Source: Chamaecrista fasciculata (taxonomy: Eukaryota; Streptophyta; Magnoliopsida; Fabales; Fabaceae). Taken from it: a stretch of 64,000 nucleotides of DNA. The translations under genes and the position numbers were made by a program. The stretch covers positions 10,321-74,320 of the forward strand of contig QANZ01003410.1 in NCBI GenBank assembly GCA_003254925.1, in the 5' to 3' direction. Below are positions 48,658-58,939 of this stretch, one piece after another (the stretch's first letter is position 1; each line of letters begins with the position of its first letter). A model generated the notes under the pieces. The model was not told the DNA's origin, searched no databases, and saw nothing but the letters and a program-made list of their open reading frames with translations.

Positions 48658-51069
48658 CTCCCCCTTGAATATCCACAATTTATTGATACGCATTACATGC
48701 TGCCTCATTAAAAACCTTGCCAGGAAAACCCAGTGGGACAAAACCATGGCGAAGGGAAAAATAGTACAGCGCGTATCTCCCCTTCATCATAACATCACTA
48801 AGGTTCTTTTAATTTTCGCATTCAAATCTGATGAACCAATTTCTCAAATGTTGCAATTGGCAATGCCTCCATAAATAAATTTTGCTAAATTATCACTTGA
48901 GCGAACTTGTTGAACTTCTATGTCGCCTTGCTTTTGATATCACAAGTAAATCTGCTAAATTCTCTTTTAGCTGAACTATACATGTCATATTATCTTCATA
49001 CAATAAGGTTGACAGAGTTCCCTGCAAAAACAAATTACACATCTTCTGGATGTGTTGAATTAGTAGTCTAAACTAAACACATTTTTTATTTTCCTTATGC
49101 ATTGTCTCTGAAGGTCAGATAATCCGCTAGCATCTACATCATCAAGTAATGATGAACTAAATCTATTTAAATAAAATAAACCTTTATCTTTAAAATATTT
49201 TTCATTCCTTTTAATGAAGAACTATATCTCGCTAGCAAGTGTACTGAAAACAGTAATCCACTTATAATATGAAGATATGGTACTACAGGACCAAAGAATT
49301 GCATCTTCATTTGAGGTTAATAGGATACTTTATCACTTCAAATGATTTATCTAACCTGTCATGGTTACACCATTTCCATGCACCTTATCCATATGAAAGT
49401 ATCTCAATACACTTTTTACATAATATGAGTAATAACCTCACTATTATAATATACTTACTTAGTCAGTAAGATGAGACAAAATTTTATCTTTGCAAAATCT
49501 TTCTTGCAAAACTATCAATATTGTACTATGTTTTGAACTCTTCAAGAGTTCCAACAATAACAAATATACACAGTTTGATATCTTTCAAATAATATTTCTT
49601 GAGATAACTGTAGCACATATGTCCAAGTTTTTTTTTTCAAGCTCATGTAGGATTTTATTCATCTTTATTGAACAAGACATCTGACATGCTTCCTATAATC
49701 CTTCATGGATTTGCATATAAACTTCATTGTCCAATAAACCATATGAATGGACTATAACCATAGTCATTATATGTATATCAAGTTTGTTCATACAATGTCA
49801 GACTACTAAAATATTTGAAGGGGGTCGCATCCATCTTCGGGATTGCATCCATCTCTAGAGAATATGTCTTTACATCTTCAATGTGAGACCTTTGAGTTTA
49901 TATCTTACGACTTTAGCCTTTCATTTTCATTACGATTTTACTCATAAACTCATTTGTACCCCACTAACTTCACACCTTCAAATATTTGGACATCAAAAGC
50001 CTTTTATAAACAGTCAGATCATATATTCAAAAATAATTGCATCCACCACGGGAGAATTAAACTCCTTAAAATAAATGTCTAGTATTTGTATCTCAAAAAT
50101 TTCAATTCTCTTATTTCTTTTCGCACAAAGACTTATTTATATTTAACTGGTTGTACACCATCATGCTGACTATACACCATCATGCTGATTGTACACCATC
50201 ATGTCTCTGGACTTCAAATCCAAAAATTTCCACATTTCTCGAGTGAGTTTTACTCATCTTGGATCCTTTCTTGTCAATTTAGCCAATATTCACGTCGACA
50301 TCCTTCGACGAATTATTATTCATGATCCTCAATTTCTTTATAATTTGTAATTTGTAGCGCTACATTATATGTAAATACTTTGTCGACAATATTTTCATAT
50401 CGGTTCCATACTTTGGCGATAATAAACATATTGAGATCTCATTATTTTTTTACTTTCAGGTACCTGAATCTAATGTCTTCATATATTTCCTCGATTCGAC
50501 CATTTTCTTTCATATGCTCCTTTTATTTTCAAGGATTCTTATCTCTGGAACCGATTAGTCCGTTCAGGGACTTCAATATATATTGGAGCATTTTCAGCTG
50601 GAAAATCTGTCTTTACTATTTCTATGGGTCAGTGAATGCTTTTGCAATTTATTTACAATATTCTTCAAATAAATTATTCTTTGAACTTCAAGTTCACATG
50701 AGGATCAAATGAATATAATAATCATGCATTCCTTGTAATTCAATTTTCCATTCCAGCTATTTTCTTTCTCCCCCTAATGCTGAAAAATTAATTTCATTGA
50801 CAAATCATGTCATGAACTATCTCCCTTCAGGAGTTTAAGATATTTAATAAGTGAGTGGGATCCATACCCAACTGATATTCTCAATTTTCGTTGGTGCCCA
50901 TTTTGATTCACATGGTGGAGCAATATAAATCCAACACCAAAAGAATTCTTAAATGAGAAATATTCGGCTCCTGACCCAAAGCCAATAGCATAGGGGAGAA
51001 TTTACGATACGTTATTAATTAAATGCGTACAAGTGCTGCATCATATAAATTGATATGTTCTCATCAGAC

Positions 51070-51360
51070 ATTTAATTATTCAATAAGACCATTTACCGTG
51101 TGGACATAAACAATATAATGTACCACATCTATCCCAACTAGCATATAATAGCCCTTTAAAACTTGGGATATAAATTCACCAGCATTATAAAATTTTCTTG
51201 ATGGAATAATCCAAAACTTGAGCTCAATATTTTTCTTGGAACAAAGTGGATCGACATGTTCACAAGGTGGCACTTCAGGTCCACAATTTTTCTATGAACG
51301 CGTTCAAGAATTCCAAGGGATCCAATTCTAACTTTTGCTGGTAATGGTCTTAAAACCAAT
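51070..51360 (-). pseudogene. Copia integrase relic
   Basis: Minus-strand translation gives AKVRIGSLGILERVHRKI and, in another frame, YNAGEFISQVLKGYYMLVG followed by VHYIVYVHTVNGLIE. These line up with the integrase core of copia elements, with a DNAGEF active-site Asp region and the later HTQNGLAE motif. The first Asp of DNAGEF reads as Tyr and HTQNG as HTVNG. Frame changes break the domain. It is the only convincing coding trace inside the element. Confidence 0.7.
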
Positions 51361-51944
51361 TTTCATTGAGAACATGCAACACAAGAACTCATTATATACA
51401 AGAAACCTTTGGTTCTTCAATAGGCATTAATTTGAGTTCGCATTATTCGTGAACCGGGATGGTCTAACCGGTCATACAAAATTATAAACGTATCCTTTAA
51501 ATTAATGAACTTCTGGTTCATTTCTCCTTTAAAATAATGAACCTCTGCTTCATTACAACATATGTCAATGAACTTCTGGTCCATTACAACATATGTTTTA
51601 ATTATACTAATACAAATATAGTACAAGATGGAGGGCTCTTCTGGAGCATATGATCACATGCCGTCATGCCCGATATTATATTTACTTTTTCCTCCATCAT
51701 ATTTTGCTTTCCTTCAGGAAAGCTTGATATAATTCAACAAGATTTTTGATCGTATGACGTACAATTAGGTGGATACATGATTTATACTCAAACAAGAGAT
51801 CATATAAAGATAGATGAAAAAGGCTGAAAGAAATAAAGTAATACATTATTAACATATAAATTGTTAACCAAATTAAAAATGATAATAGAATAATAATATA
51901 CAATCAAAGAAATAAATGAGATAAATAAATTAAATAAAATGGAT

Positions 51945-52039
51945 TAGTTCTTCGGGAACTATCTCATATTTAGTTCTTCAGGAACTACCTCATATTCAGT
52001 TCTTCAGGAACCATATCATATTTAGTTCTTCAGGAACTA
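51945..52039. repeat. 26-base tandem array of hairpins
   Basis: Four units at an exact 26-base period (51945, 51971, 51997, 52023), each centred on TAGTTCTTCAGGAACTA or a close variant, followed by TCTCATATT. Each unit is a hairpin with a TTCAG/TTCGG loop. Confidence 0.9.
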
Positions 52040-52694
52040 TCTCATATTCATTGAGATACCAAGATGTAAGAACTCGTTCATATCATATACTCAAATTCTC
52101 CTTGAGTTTATTGATGTCATACTGTAATAGTATCCAAATTCCAAACCACTACAGGGTTACATCAAGAAATATAATCTTGTTAATATGAGAATCTCACTCT
52201 TCTAGGGTATATATTATTACTCTTCCAAAGTATCTTTGTGAGATTTTTCAATTCTCTTTCTGTCAGAGAAAAATAATTATTATCAAAATAAATGTACTTG
52301 TGAACTTCAGGTTCACTTGTCAAAATAAATCAATGACAATCTTATTGAATAATTGACATATTGTCACTCTCGTCTCTTCTGGAGACGCAATATCAATATA
52401 TCAAACACCGTCTCTACAAGAGACTCAATCTCAATAATTTTGATATATCAAACACTTCACAAGATTAATTGTGATCACATAACAAATCTTAAAATTCATC
52501 AATCAATCCACATCTAAAATAAAAACATTTATTTTGATATACGCCTTCAGGTGTATCAAATATTTAGATTGATGTTAGTCTTCAGGACTATTGACAAATA
52601 TATTTGTTTAACAACACCGTAATTGCTATCAGCAATTGGTCAAAATATATTTCTATTCACCTTCAAGGTTCGCCTTCAAGGTTATTAATTTCTA

Positions 52695-52925
52695 TTTGAC
52701 TATTAGCCTTCATGGCTGATATAACACAGCTTCAATAGCAAAATTATTGTCTTCAAGGCATTATAGGATCATTTCAATAGTCAAACTATTAGCTTTTAGG
52801 CCTGATATAAGACAGCTTCAATAGCCAAAGTCTAAGCCTTCGGGGCTGATATTATACAGCTTCAATAGCCAAAGTTTATTAGCCGTCAAGGGTGATATTA
52901 AACAACTTCAATAGCCAAAATACCA
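52695..52925. repeat. Direct repeats with GCC-TTCA-GGC hairpins
   Basis: Roughly 50-60-base units containing AGCTTCAATAGCCAAA followed by an AGCC-TTC-GGCT hairpin and TGATATxAxACAGC. Four or five degenerate copies. Confidence 0.75.
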
Positions 52926-53464
52926 AACTATAACCCTTGATAAATAATCAACATGTGCAATAACCTTTCATTGCACTAATCTTTGGCAAGAATACAATAA
53001 TTGATTCAATAAAGATGAATCAAAACATAATATGACTTCAAGTCATTTACTTAATCATATGAAACTTGTAATTACATGTGACTTGGTCACTTTTATTTAA
53101 TCATATGAAAACTCAATCATATGAAGTTTCAAGCTATACGAAACATTTCTAAATCGTAAGAAGATGACCACAATAATAAACTTATAAAATATATTACAAT
53201 AAACAATCCAGCATAAAAGTTTCTTACCTTTAGTAATTTTAACAAGAAAGCTTGAACGATAATTAACTTACCTCTTTAATTATCCAAAATTGAAATCAGA
53301 AGAGATTTGTACTTAGTTACCAAAAACTCACCGGTAAAGGCTCATGTTCAGTTACCTAGAACTCAAATGGATAGAGACCCATGAACAGATGTCAAAAGCT
53401 TGAATGAGTAGACACGTGCACGTATGCCAAAAGCTCAAACCGGTAGAGGTTCGTGCTGATAACG

Positions 53465-53746
53465 TGTTATAAAATATAAGAAATATGAATACTCAGAGAA
53501 TAGTGAAAAGGAAGAGGGGAGAGTGGTTCTTTCATTCAACTGATATCATCCACTCTACATCAATACCTAAAGTCTCTATTTATAGGCTAAAGGATCTATA
53601 AGGGAGATGTACCAACTTAATGTACATAATGAAGGGATAATGTCATATTCATGTACATAGAGAAAGTAAAGGACAACTCAAACTTCTATGCATAGAGAAT
53701 ACCAAAAGACAAATGTGGATATTCACAAACATAATTATTTATAACA
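53465..53746 (-). repeat. 5' LTR of the non-coding element
   Basis: 282 bases. Adjoins the primer-site-like sequence on its inner (left) side and the GAAAC duplication on its outer side. Confidence 0.93.
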
Positions 53747-53751
53747 GAAAC

Positions 53752-54469
53752 CTCAATAAGTCTATTTATCAAGTTTTAATTTAATGAGTAAAAATCAAAT
53801 TGAATCAAATAATGAGTAGTTTAATTTGGTTTAAAAAAATACTAAAATTAATTAGTTTGATTTAATTAATAATTTAGATATACATTTAACTAAACTGAAT
53901 CACTAACATTTATAAAAGAAAAAGATTTAGCAAGAATTTTCGTAAATGAAACATTTTCTCGGTAGTCGGTACAAAAGTTGTATGTAGTATTAATATTATT
54001 ATGTACAAGGTAGCGTCGCTAGGCACAGTGAATATCCGTAAGATTTGGAGCCGCTTAATTTGACCTTTGACTGTTTTGTTAGGAAAACACTATAGAAAAT
54101 TGAAAAATTTATATATCTTCGAGTTTTCTACTATTCAATTATTTTGTGACATTTAAATATAATTATCTTATGTTAAATTATGTTATAATTTTAAAAATTA
54201 TTTAGTAGTTTATCTCTAAAAACAATTTATATAACATAAATAAGGTAATATAAATAAATAAATTTTAAAAATAAAGAATATTAAATAGCTTCTTATGTTT
54301 AAATTTATTTTATCATTATAAAAACATCAAAATAACATATCATTTTTTATAATTTTTTAATTAAAAATAATATTTACATAACTTTAAAATATCTAAAACT
54401 AAAAGATTAAGAACTTATCCAAAAGAAATTTTGTCTAATGATTTTTGTGTAAAGAACTGGTATATAAAA
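53752..54469. other. Intergenic, nothing seen
   Basis: AT-rich spacer between the LTR element and the SINE. No gene or complete repeat is recognised. Confidence 0.5.
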
Positions 54470-54480
54470 TTATTTAAATA

Positions 54481-54668
54481 ACCAACAAGTGATTGATGTA
54501 GCGGCTAGGCGAGCTACATTTTAAGGAGAGGACTCAAGTTCGATCTCTAGAGTCGATATTATCGGGAGGGCTCTGGCCATTTCGTCGCTGAGGCCCGAAT
54601 GGGATTAGTCTTCGTTTAGACTATTACACGGATAGGCGAAAGATACCCATGACTTAACCGAAAAAAAG
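54481..54668 (+). mobile_element. tRNA-derived SINE
   Basis: A-box-like TGTAGCGGCTAGGCGAGC and a B box AAGTTCGATCTC near the start are followed by a non-tRNA body (GCTGAGGCCCGAATGGGATT) and a short A tail. An 11-base target duplication TTATTTAAATA is at 54470-54480 and 54669-54679. It is a third SINE family in this window. Confidence 0.85.
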
Positions 54669-54813
54669 TTATTTAAATAGGTATTAACGATTATGATAGA
54701 TAAAGAGAACTATATAATATTTTAAAATTATTCTAATATGTAAATGAAAGAAAGAAAATGAATTGTTGAAAAATGTAATTAGTTTAATTTTTTTTTAAAA
54801 TTTAATGTAAATT

Positions 54814-55000
54814 ACACTTTGGTACTCCGTCATTTGGTCATATTTCACTTTGGTACTTTGTGGTTTAAAAAATGACACTTTGGTACCCTGTGGTATTCTC
54901 CATTAACACTTTAGTACCCTTTGGAGCTATTTTGTAATTTTAACCATAATAAATTTTGCAAAAATTACATTTTGACCCAATTTTAAACTAATTATATTTG
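54814..55000. repeat. Solitary inverted-repeat end of a Mutator-like MITE
   Basis: Sequence like the left end of the MITE at 12660 (AAATTACACTTTGGTAC), with cores at 54821, 54852, 54882 and 54913. I find no opposing end, so it is a fragment. Confidence 0.55.
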
Positions 55001-55382
55001 GTTAATCGGTAGTTTTGATTAAATGCTTCCTAAATGATAGTCAAAATAGAATTTGCTAATAATTTTTAGGGTAAATTACACAAAAGGGCCTTGTGGTTTG
55101 GCCCATTTTCAGATAGGATCCATGTGGTTTAAAAAGTGTCAAATTGGGGGTATGTGGTTTCCTCCGTTAGCAAATAGGGTCCCAGGTGGTTTTTTCCATC
55201 CAAATTAACAGAGTTAGGTTAAAATACATTTCAAAGTGGACTATTTTGTAATTTGAGCATTTTTTTATTAAAACAAACTAAAAAAGAGGACTATTTTACA
55301 ATTTAAACCAAATCACTTCCTTCTTCCCTTTTCTCCTTCTCTCTTTCTTCTTCCCCGCTACCCTCCTCCCATTTCGACCCAG

Positions 55383-55840
55383 AAGTACATTTCGAAGCAA
55401 CAACTCCGCAACCAACAAACCTAGAGTTCTACGGATTTCCATTCAGGGCAAGATTTACAACATCTCCGATTGGGCTAACCACCATCCCGACGGCGAGCTT
55501 CCCCTTCTCAATCTCGCTGGCCAAGATGTCACTGATGCCTTCGTCGCCTTCCATCCCGCCGCCGCATGGAAACGCCTCGACGCCCTCTTCACCGGATTTT
55601 ACTTCCAAGACTACTTCGTCTCCGACGTCTCCAAAGACTGTCGGAATCTCATCGCCGACTTCACCAAGATGGGTTTGTACCAAATCAAAGGTCACAGCGT
55701 CTTCTTCTCTCTCTGTTTCATGGCATTCCTATCTTTCCTAAGCATTTATGGCGTATTGTGTTCTACTAGCCCTTGGATTCATTTAGCATGTGGTGGAATC
55801 ATGGTTTCTTGTGGATTCAGAGTGGATGAGCGGGGAAGAA
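55383..55840 (+). pseudogene. Captured sphingolipid delta-8 desaturase N-terminal fragment
   Basis: Plant delta-8 sphingolipid desaturases are ER proteins with an N-terminal cytochrome b5 domain fused to a membrane desaturase. Here KYISKQQLRN (55383 on) is followed, after a frame change, by ISIQGKIYNISDWANHHPDG, then ELPLLNLAGQDVTDAFVAFH, ALFTGFYFQDYFVSDVSKD and the start of the first membrane region GHSVFFSLCFMAF...YGVLC. The haem-binding HPGG motif reads HPDG. Near 55801 the frame shifts out of the expected FLWIQSG sequence, which is still visible in the next frame. There is no start codon and the catalytic His boxes are absent, so it cannot desaturate. Delta-8 versus related b5-fused desaturases is judged from memory of the family. 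Confidence 0.8.
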
Positions 55841-56050
55841 GGAAGAGACAAGGAGAAAAAGGGAAGAAGGAAGTGATTTGGTTCAAATTGCAAAATAGTC
55901 CTCTTTTTTAGTTTGTTTTAATAATAAAACGCTCAAATTACAAAACAGTCCACTTTAAAATTTATTCTAACCTAACTCCGTTAATTTGGATGGAAAAAAC
56001 CACCTGAGACCCTATTTGCTAACGGAGGAAACCACATACCCCCAATTTGA

Positions 56051-57718
56051 GGCTGCGTTTGGATGCAAAGTTAATAAAGGAGATGTAATAAAGGAGGATA
56101 AATGAATGAGGGAGGTAATAAAGGAGAGGTAAATGATTTGTGTTATAAAGGAGGTTTTTAGTAAATTGTGTTTGGGAAAATGAGAGTTAAAGGAGGAATT
56201 ATGATGTGAAATTATTTTAAAGGGTATGTAATGATTGTGGTGGGTTGAAATAATAGTATTGGTATTTTAAATTTGTATAGGGGTAAAAATGGTAAAAATA
56301 AAGGAGGATAAAGGAGTGTTGTTTTTTTGTTTGTTTTGGTGGTAGTAAAGTGGTATGAGTAATGATTGCCTCGAAATTTGTGCTAAAGGAGGAAGTTAAT
56401 AAAGGAGATTTTTAGGGTGGTAAGGTAAAGGAGGATGGAGGTGTGAATGTGGGACCAAAATATAATTTTTGAGTAGTGAATTGTAAACTTTTAGGGACTA
56501 GATTATATATTTTTCCTGTTTACTGTCTTTTAATTTTATTTTAAATTTTTTATACTACAAAAAATATTACCCATGTATATAATATAGGAGAGACCAAAAT
56601 GTATATCTTCCGTGCTTCACATATATATCTTGTAAAGATATTTGTATGCAAAGCCATATATATATATATATCTGTGATATAATTTGACGATGGAGTGCTT
56701 TTAATTTAATAAAGGCTCCTATTATATTGAAACGTTATTTCACGTCCGCTGAACAATGAAAAGAAAATAAAAGGAGAAAGCTTTAATAATATATATGTGC
56801 TTTTTGCTTTTCTGTTTATTCACTAATCAATATTTATCCATTATTATATATGTACAAGGATTATAAAATTCAGAATATTAAAATTTGAATTTTGTTGTTT
56901 GGTTTTCACCTACAATTAATTATATTAAACTTCATTTAGTATTGTAAAAAATTGAACCTGCTCAAGAAAATTTGATTGATAATTGGCTGATCATAACTAG
57001 AATCTAATGCGCGGAGTTTGGATGAAATGAATTTAATCTTGTGTAATATGTAGAAAATTAGAGAGCTTGAGGAGGGACTAAATTGAACACAATTTTTATT
57101 ATACAAAGACTATAAATAGAATTTGCTCTTTTATCACTAAACTTACTTTTTATCAATATTTTTTTTAACCATTTGGAGAGAAATTTTAATTTTTTTTTTA
57201 AAAAAATTGGTGGTACCATTTAATTGGCTAAACTTAGATCAAAATGTGTATGCTATTTAGGGAGTAAATATAATATTTTGGGTCTAACTTTATTTTTCTA
57301 TATTATTGTAATAAAAAAAATTATTTTATTTTTTTCGTGACATGGCTCCTTTTTTTTATTTTTTGTATTATAAAAATAAAAAAACCATTATTTTTATATA
57401 AAAAAATGTCTTCTTTAAATTAAAGTTGATGCAAAATTTATATACTCTTACAAATTATCATCTTTGAGTTGTCACAACACATCAAGGTAAAAGTCAATAT
57501 ATTAGTGATGATGAATGATGCGTGAATTGAACGTTACATGATGATCAAGGTAAAAGTATAAAATATGTCAAATTACAATATTGCCATTATTCATATTTTA
57601 TTATTTTAAAATATATATAATAGGTAATTATAGGTAGTTGAGTAGGGATATGTTAGTAATTTTAGAAGATAAAGGAGAGATAAAGGAGGAAAATAAAGGA
57701 GGTGGAGATAAAGGTGCC
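56051..57718. mobile_element. PIF/Harbinger-like insertion inside the Pack-MULE
   Basis: Splits the right arm of the host element between CCAATTTGA and CACTTTTTAAACC, duplicating TGA (56048-56050 and 57719-57721). Ends GGCTGCGTTTGGATGC / ...GATAAAGGTGCC are imperfectly inverted, and both subterminal regions are full of AAAGGAG(G/A) units. A 3-base duplication and GGxxxTGTTTGG-like end suit PIF/Harbinger. It is 1,668 bases with no transposase frame. The uninterrupted sequence can be inferred from the intact left arm, making the boundaries unusually secure. Confidence 0.75.
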
Positions 57719-57800
57719 TGACACTTTTTAAACCACAGGGACCCTATCTGAAAATGGGCCAAACCACAAGGTCCTTTTGTGTAATTTACCCTAATTTTTT

Positions 57801-58939
57801 ATTTCTTAATAATTTATATTACTTAAGAAATATAGTTATTATAATTATAATTAGTCAAATAAATTTATCTACAAGATTTTTTAATAATAAATCATATACA
57901 AAATAAAATATCTACATTTATGATGATTATCATATTTATTTGAATAATTTTATATCTCAACAATAATTTCAAATACAATAACATAGAATAAATATAAAAT
58001 GGAAGTAGAACTCCCAAACATGGCAAAACACAAGTTTCATCTGTGTGGGTTGATGTCAAAATTTTAAATTGGTCTCTTATGGGTTAACCTTTAAAGAATT
58101 CTTTATTGACCCAGTTGAGATCGATTGTTAAGCAAACGAGGTCAAATTGTATTTCAAAAGTAAGTTTAAGATTAATTTGAAACATTACGAAAATATGTAA
58201 GAAAAATCTGAAATAAATAAAACATAAAAAACTAATATGTAATCTATGTCATATAAGAGACCAATTTGAAGTTTTGGCCTATGATAATTTGATAGATAAA
58301 ATGCAAATTTAGTGTCAGCACCCTAACCACTTCCTCAAAGATTTCTTCATTGATTTCTCGAATTATTTTGAGGCCTAAAACGAGACGTGAAGCGGCAAGT
58401 AACAGCTGGCGTAGATGCAAACGTGGAAAGATTCATATAATTCCTTGTGTTCGGCTGTTTAGTTTATTACTTTATTACAAGGATGAAAGCCCAACACAAT
58501 GGTCGTGTTGTCATGTCCAAAATTCTAGAGATCCTTATTCAACCCACGACCGAGTTTCTAGCTTTCCACCATGTCTCAACATTAAAGAAAATCATTCAAC
58601 AACCAAGATTTTAATAGCCAGCGAAATCCCGAACCCACCACTTGTTTAATTTAATCCATAATCCATAATCCATAATAATAATAATAATAAATTAAGCCTT
58701 CTCGCCTTTCATTCTTCTCTTTTCCACCAATTCCATATGCCCTGATCATGTCCTTCACTTTCTTCACCTCTTTCCATATTATTCCCAGACATCCAACTCT
58801 CAGATTTCCTTCTTTCCCAGGCACTCCAGGAGGATTATTAGCTTTTCTCCTGGGGTCACGCCTGTTTCATTTTCTAATCTCAAAATTCAATCTTTGATAA
58901 ATAATACATTCATTCCACATTTCTTTTTTATTTTTTCAA
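57801..58939. other. Intergenic and TTL-like gene upstream region
   Basis: AT-rich, with one end of a MITE-like repeat at about 58035-58285 and an (ATA)n run at 58672-58692. The open frame at 58350-58649 has no recognisable product. The last few hundred bases are presumably promoter and leader of the gene that follows. Confidence 0.5.

Larger units (their letters stand above)
48376..53746 (-). mobile_element. Young, largely non-coding copia-type LTR element
   Basis: LTRs of 282 bases at 48376-48657 and 53465-53746, TGTTATAAAA...TTTATAACA, differ at one visible position (T at 48573 region against G). A perfect target duplication GAAAC lies at 48371-48375 and 53747-53751. On the minus strand, ATTCAAGGGGGAG precedes the 3' LTR, and a primer-site-like sequence CGTTATCAGCACGA follows the 5' LTR (53450-53464). 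The 4.8-kb interior has only short frames. On the minus strand at about 51070-51360 an integrase relic survives (NAGEFISQVLKGYYML, VHTVNGL), matching copia LDNAGEF...HTQNGLAE. The interior is instead crowded with small hairpins and short direct repeats. Confidence 0.9.
55069..57791. mobile_element. Pack-MULE-like element with captured desaturase, interrupted
   Basis: Ends GGGTAAATTACAC / GTGTAATTTACCC, the same terminal family as 1029-2077. The flanking 9-mers are TAATTTTTA (55060-55068) and TAATTTTTT (57792-57800), 8 of 9 alike. The left arm is about 55069-55345. Its inverted partner runs 55855-56050 and resumes at 57719-57791, split by a Harbinger-like insertion. The centre (55383-55850) is GC-rich and encodes part of a cytochrome b5/fatty-acid desaturase. 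No transposase is present. Confidence 0.85.

Noticed and set aside
51945-52039. Possible CRISPR-like array (regular 26-base repeats)
   Set aside because: Units are contiguous with no unique spacers and lie inside a plant LTR element.
58350-58649. 99-codon open frame upstream of the TTL-like gene
   Set aside because: Unrecognised sequence. More likely promoter or spacer.
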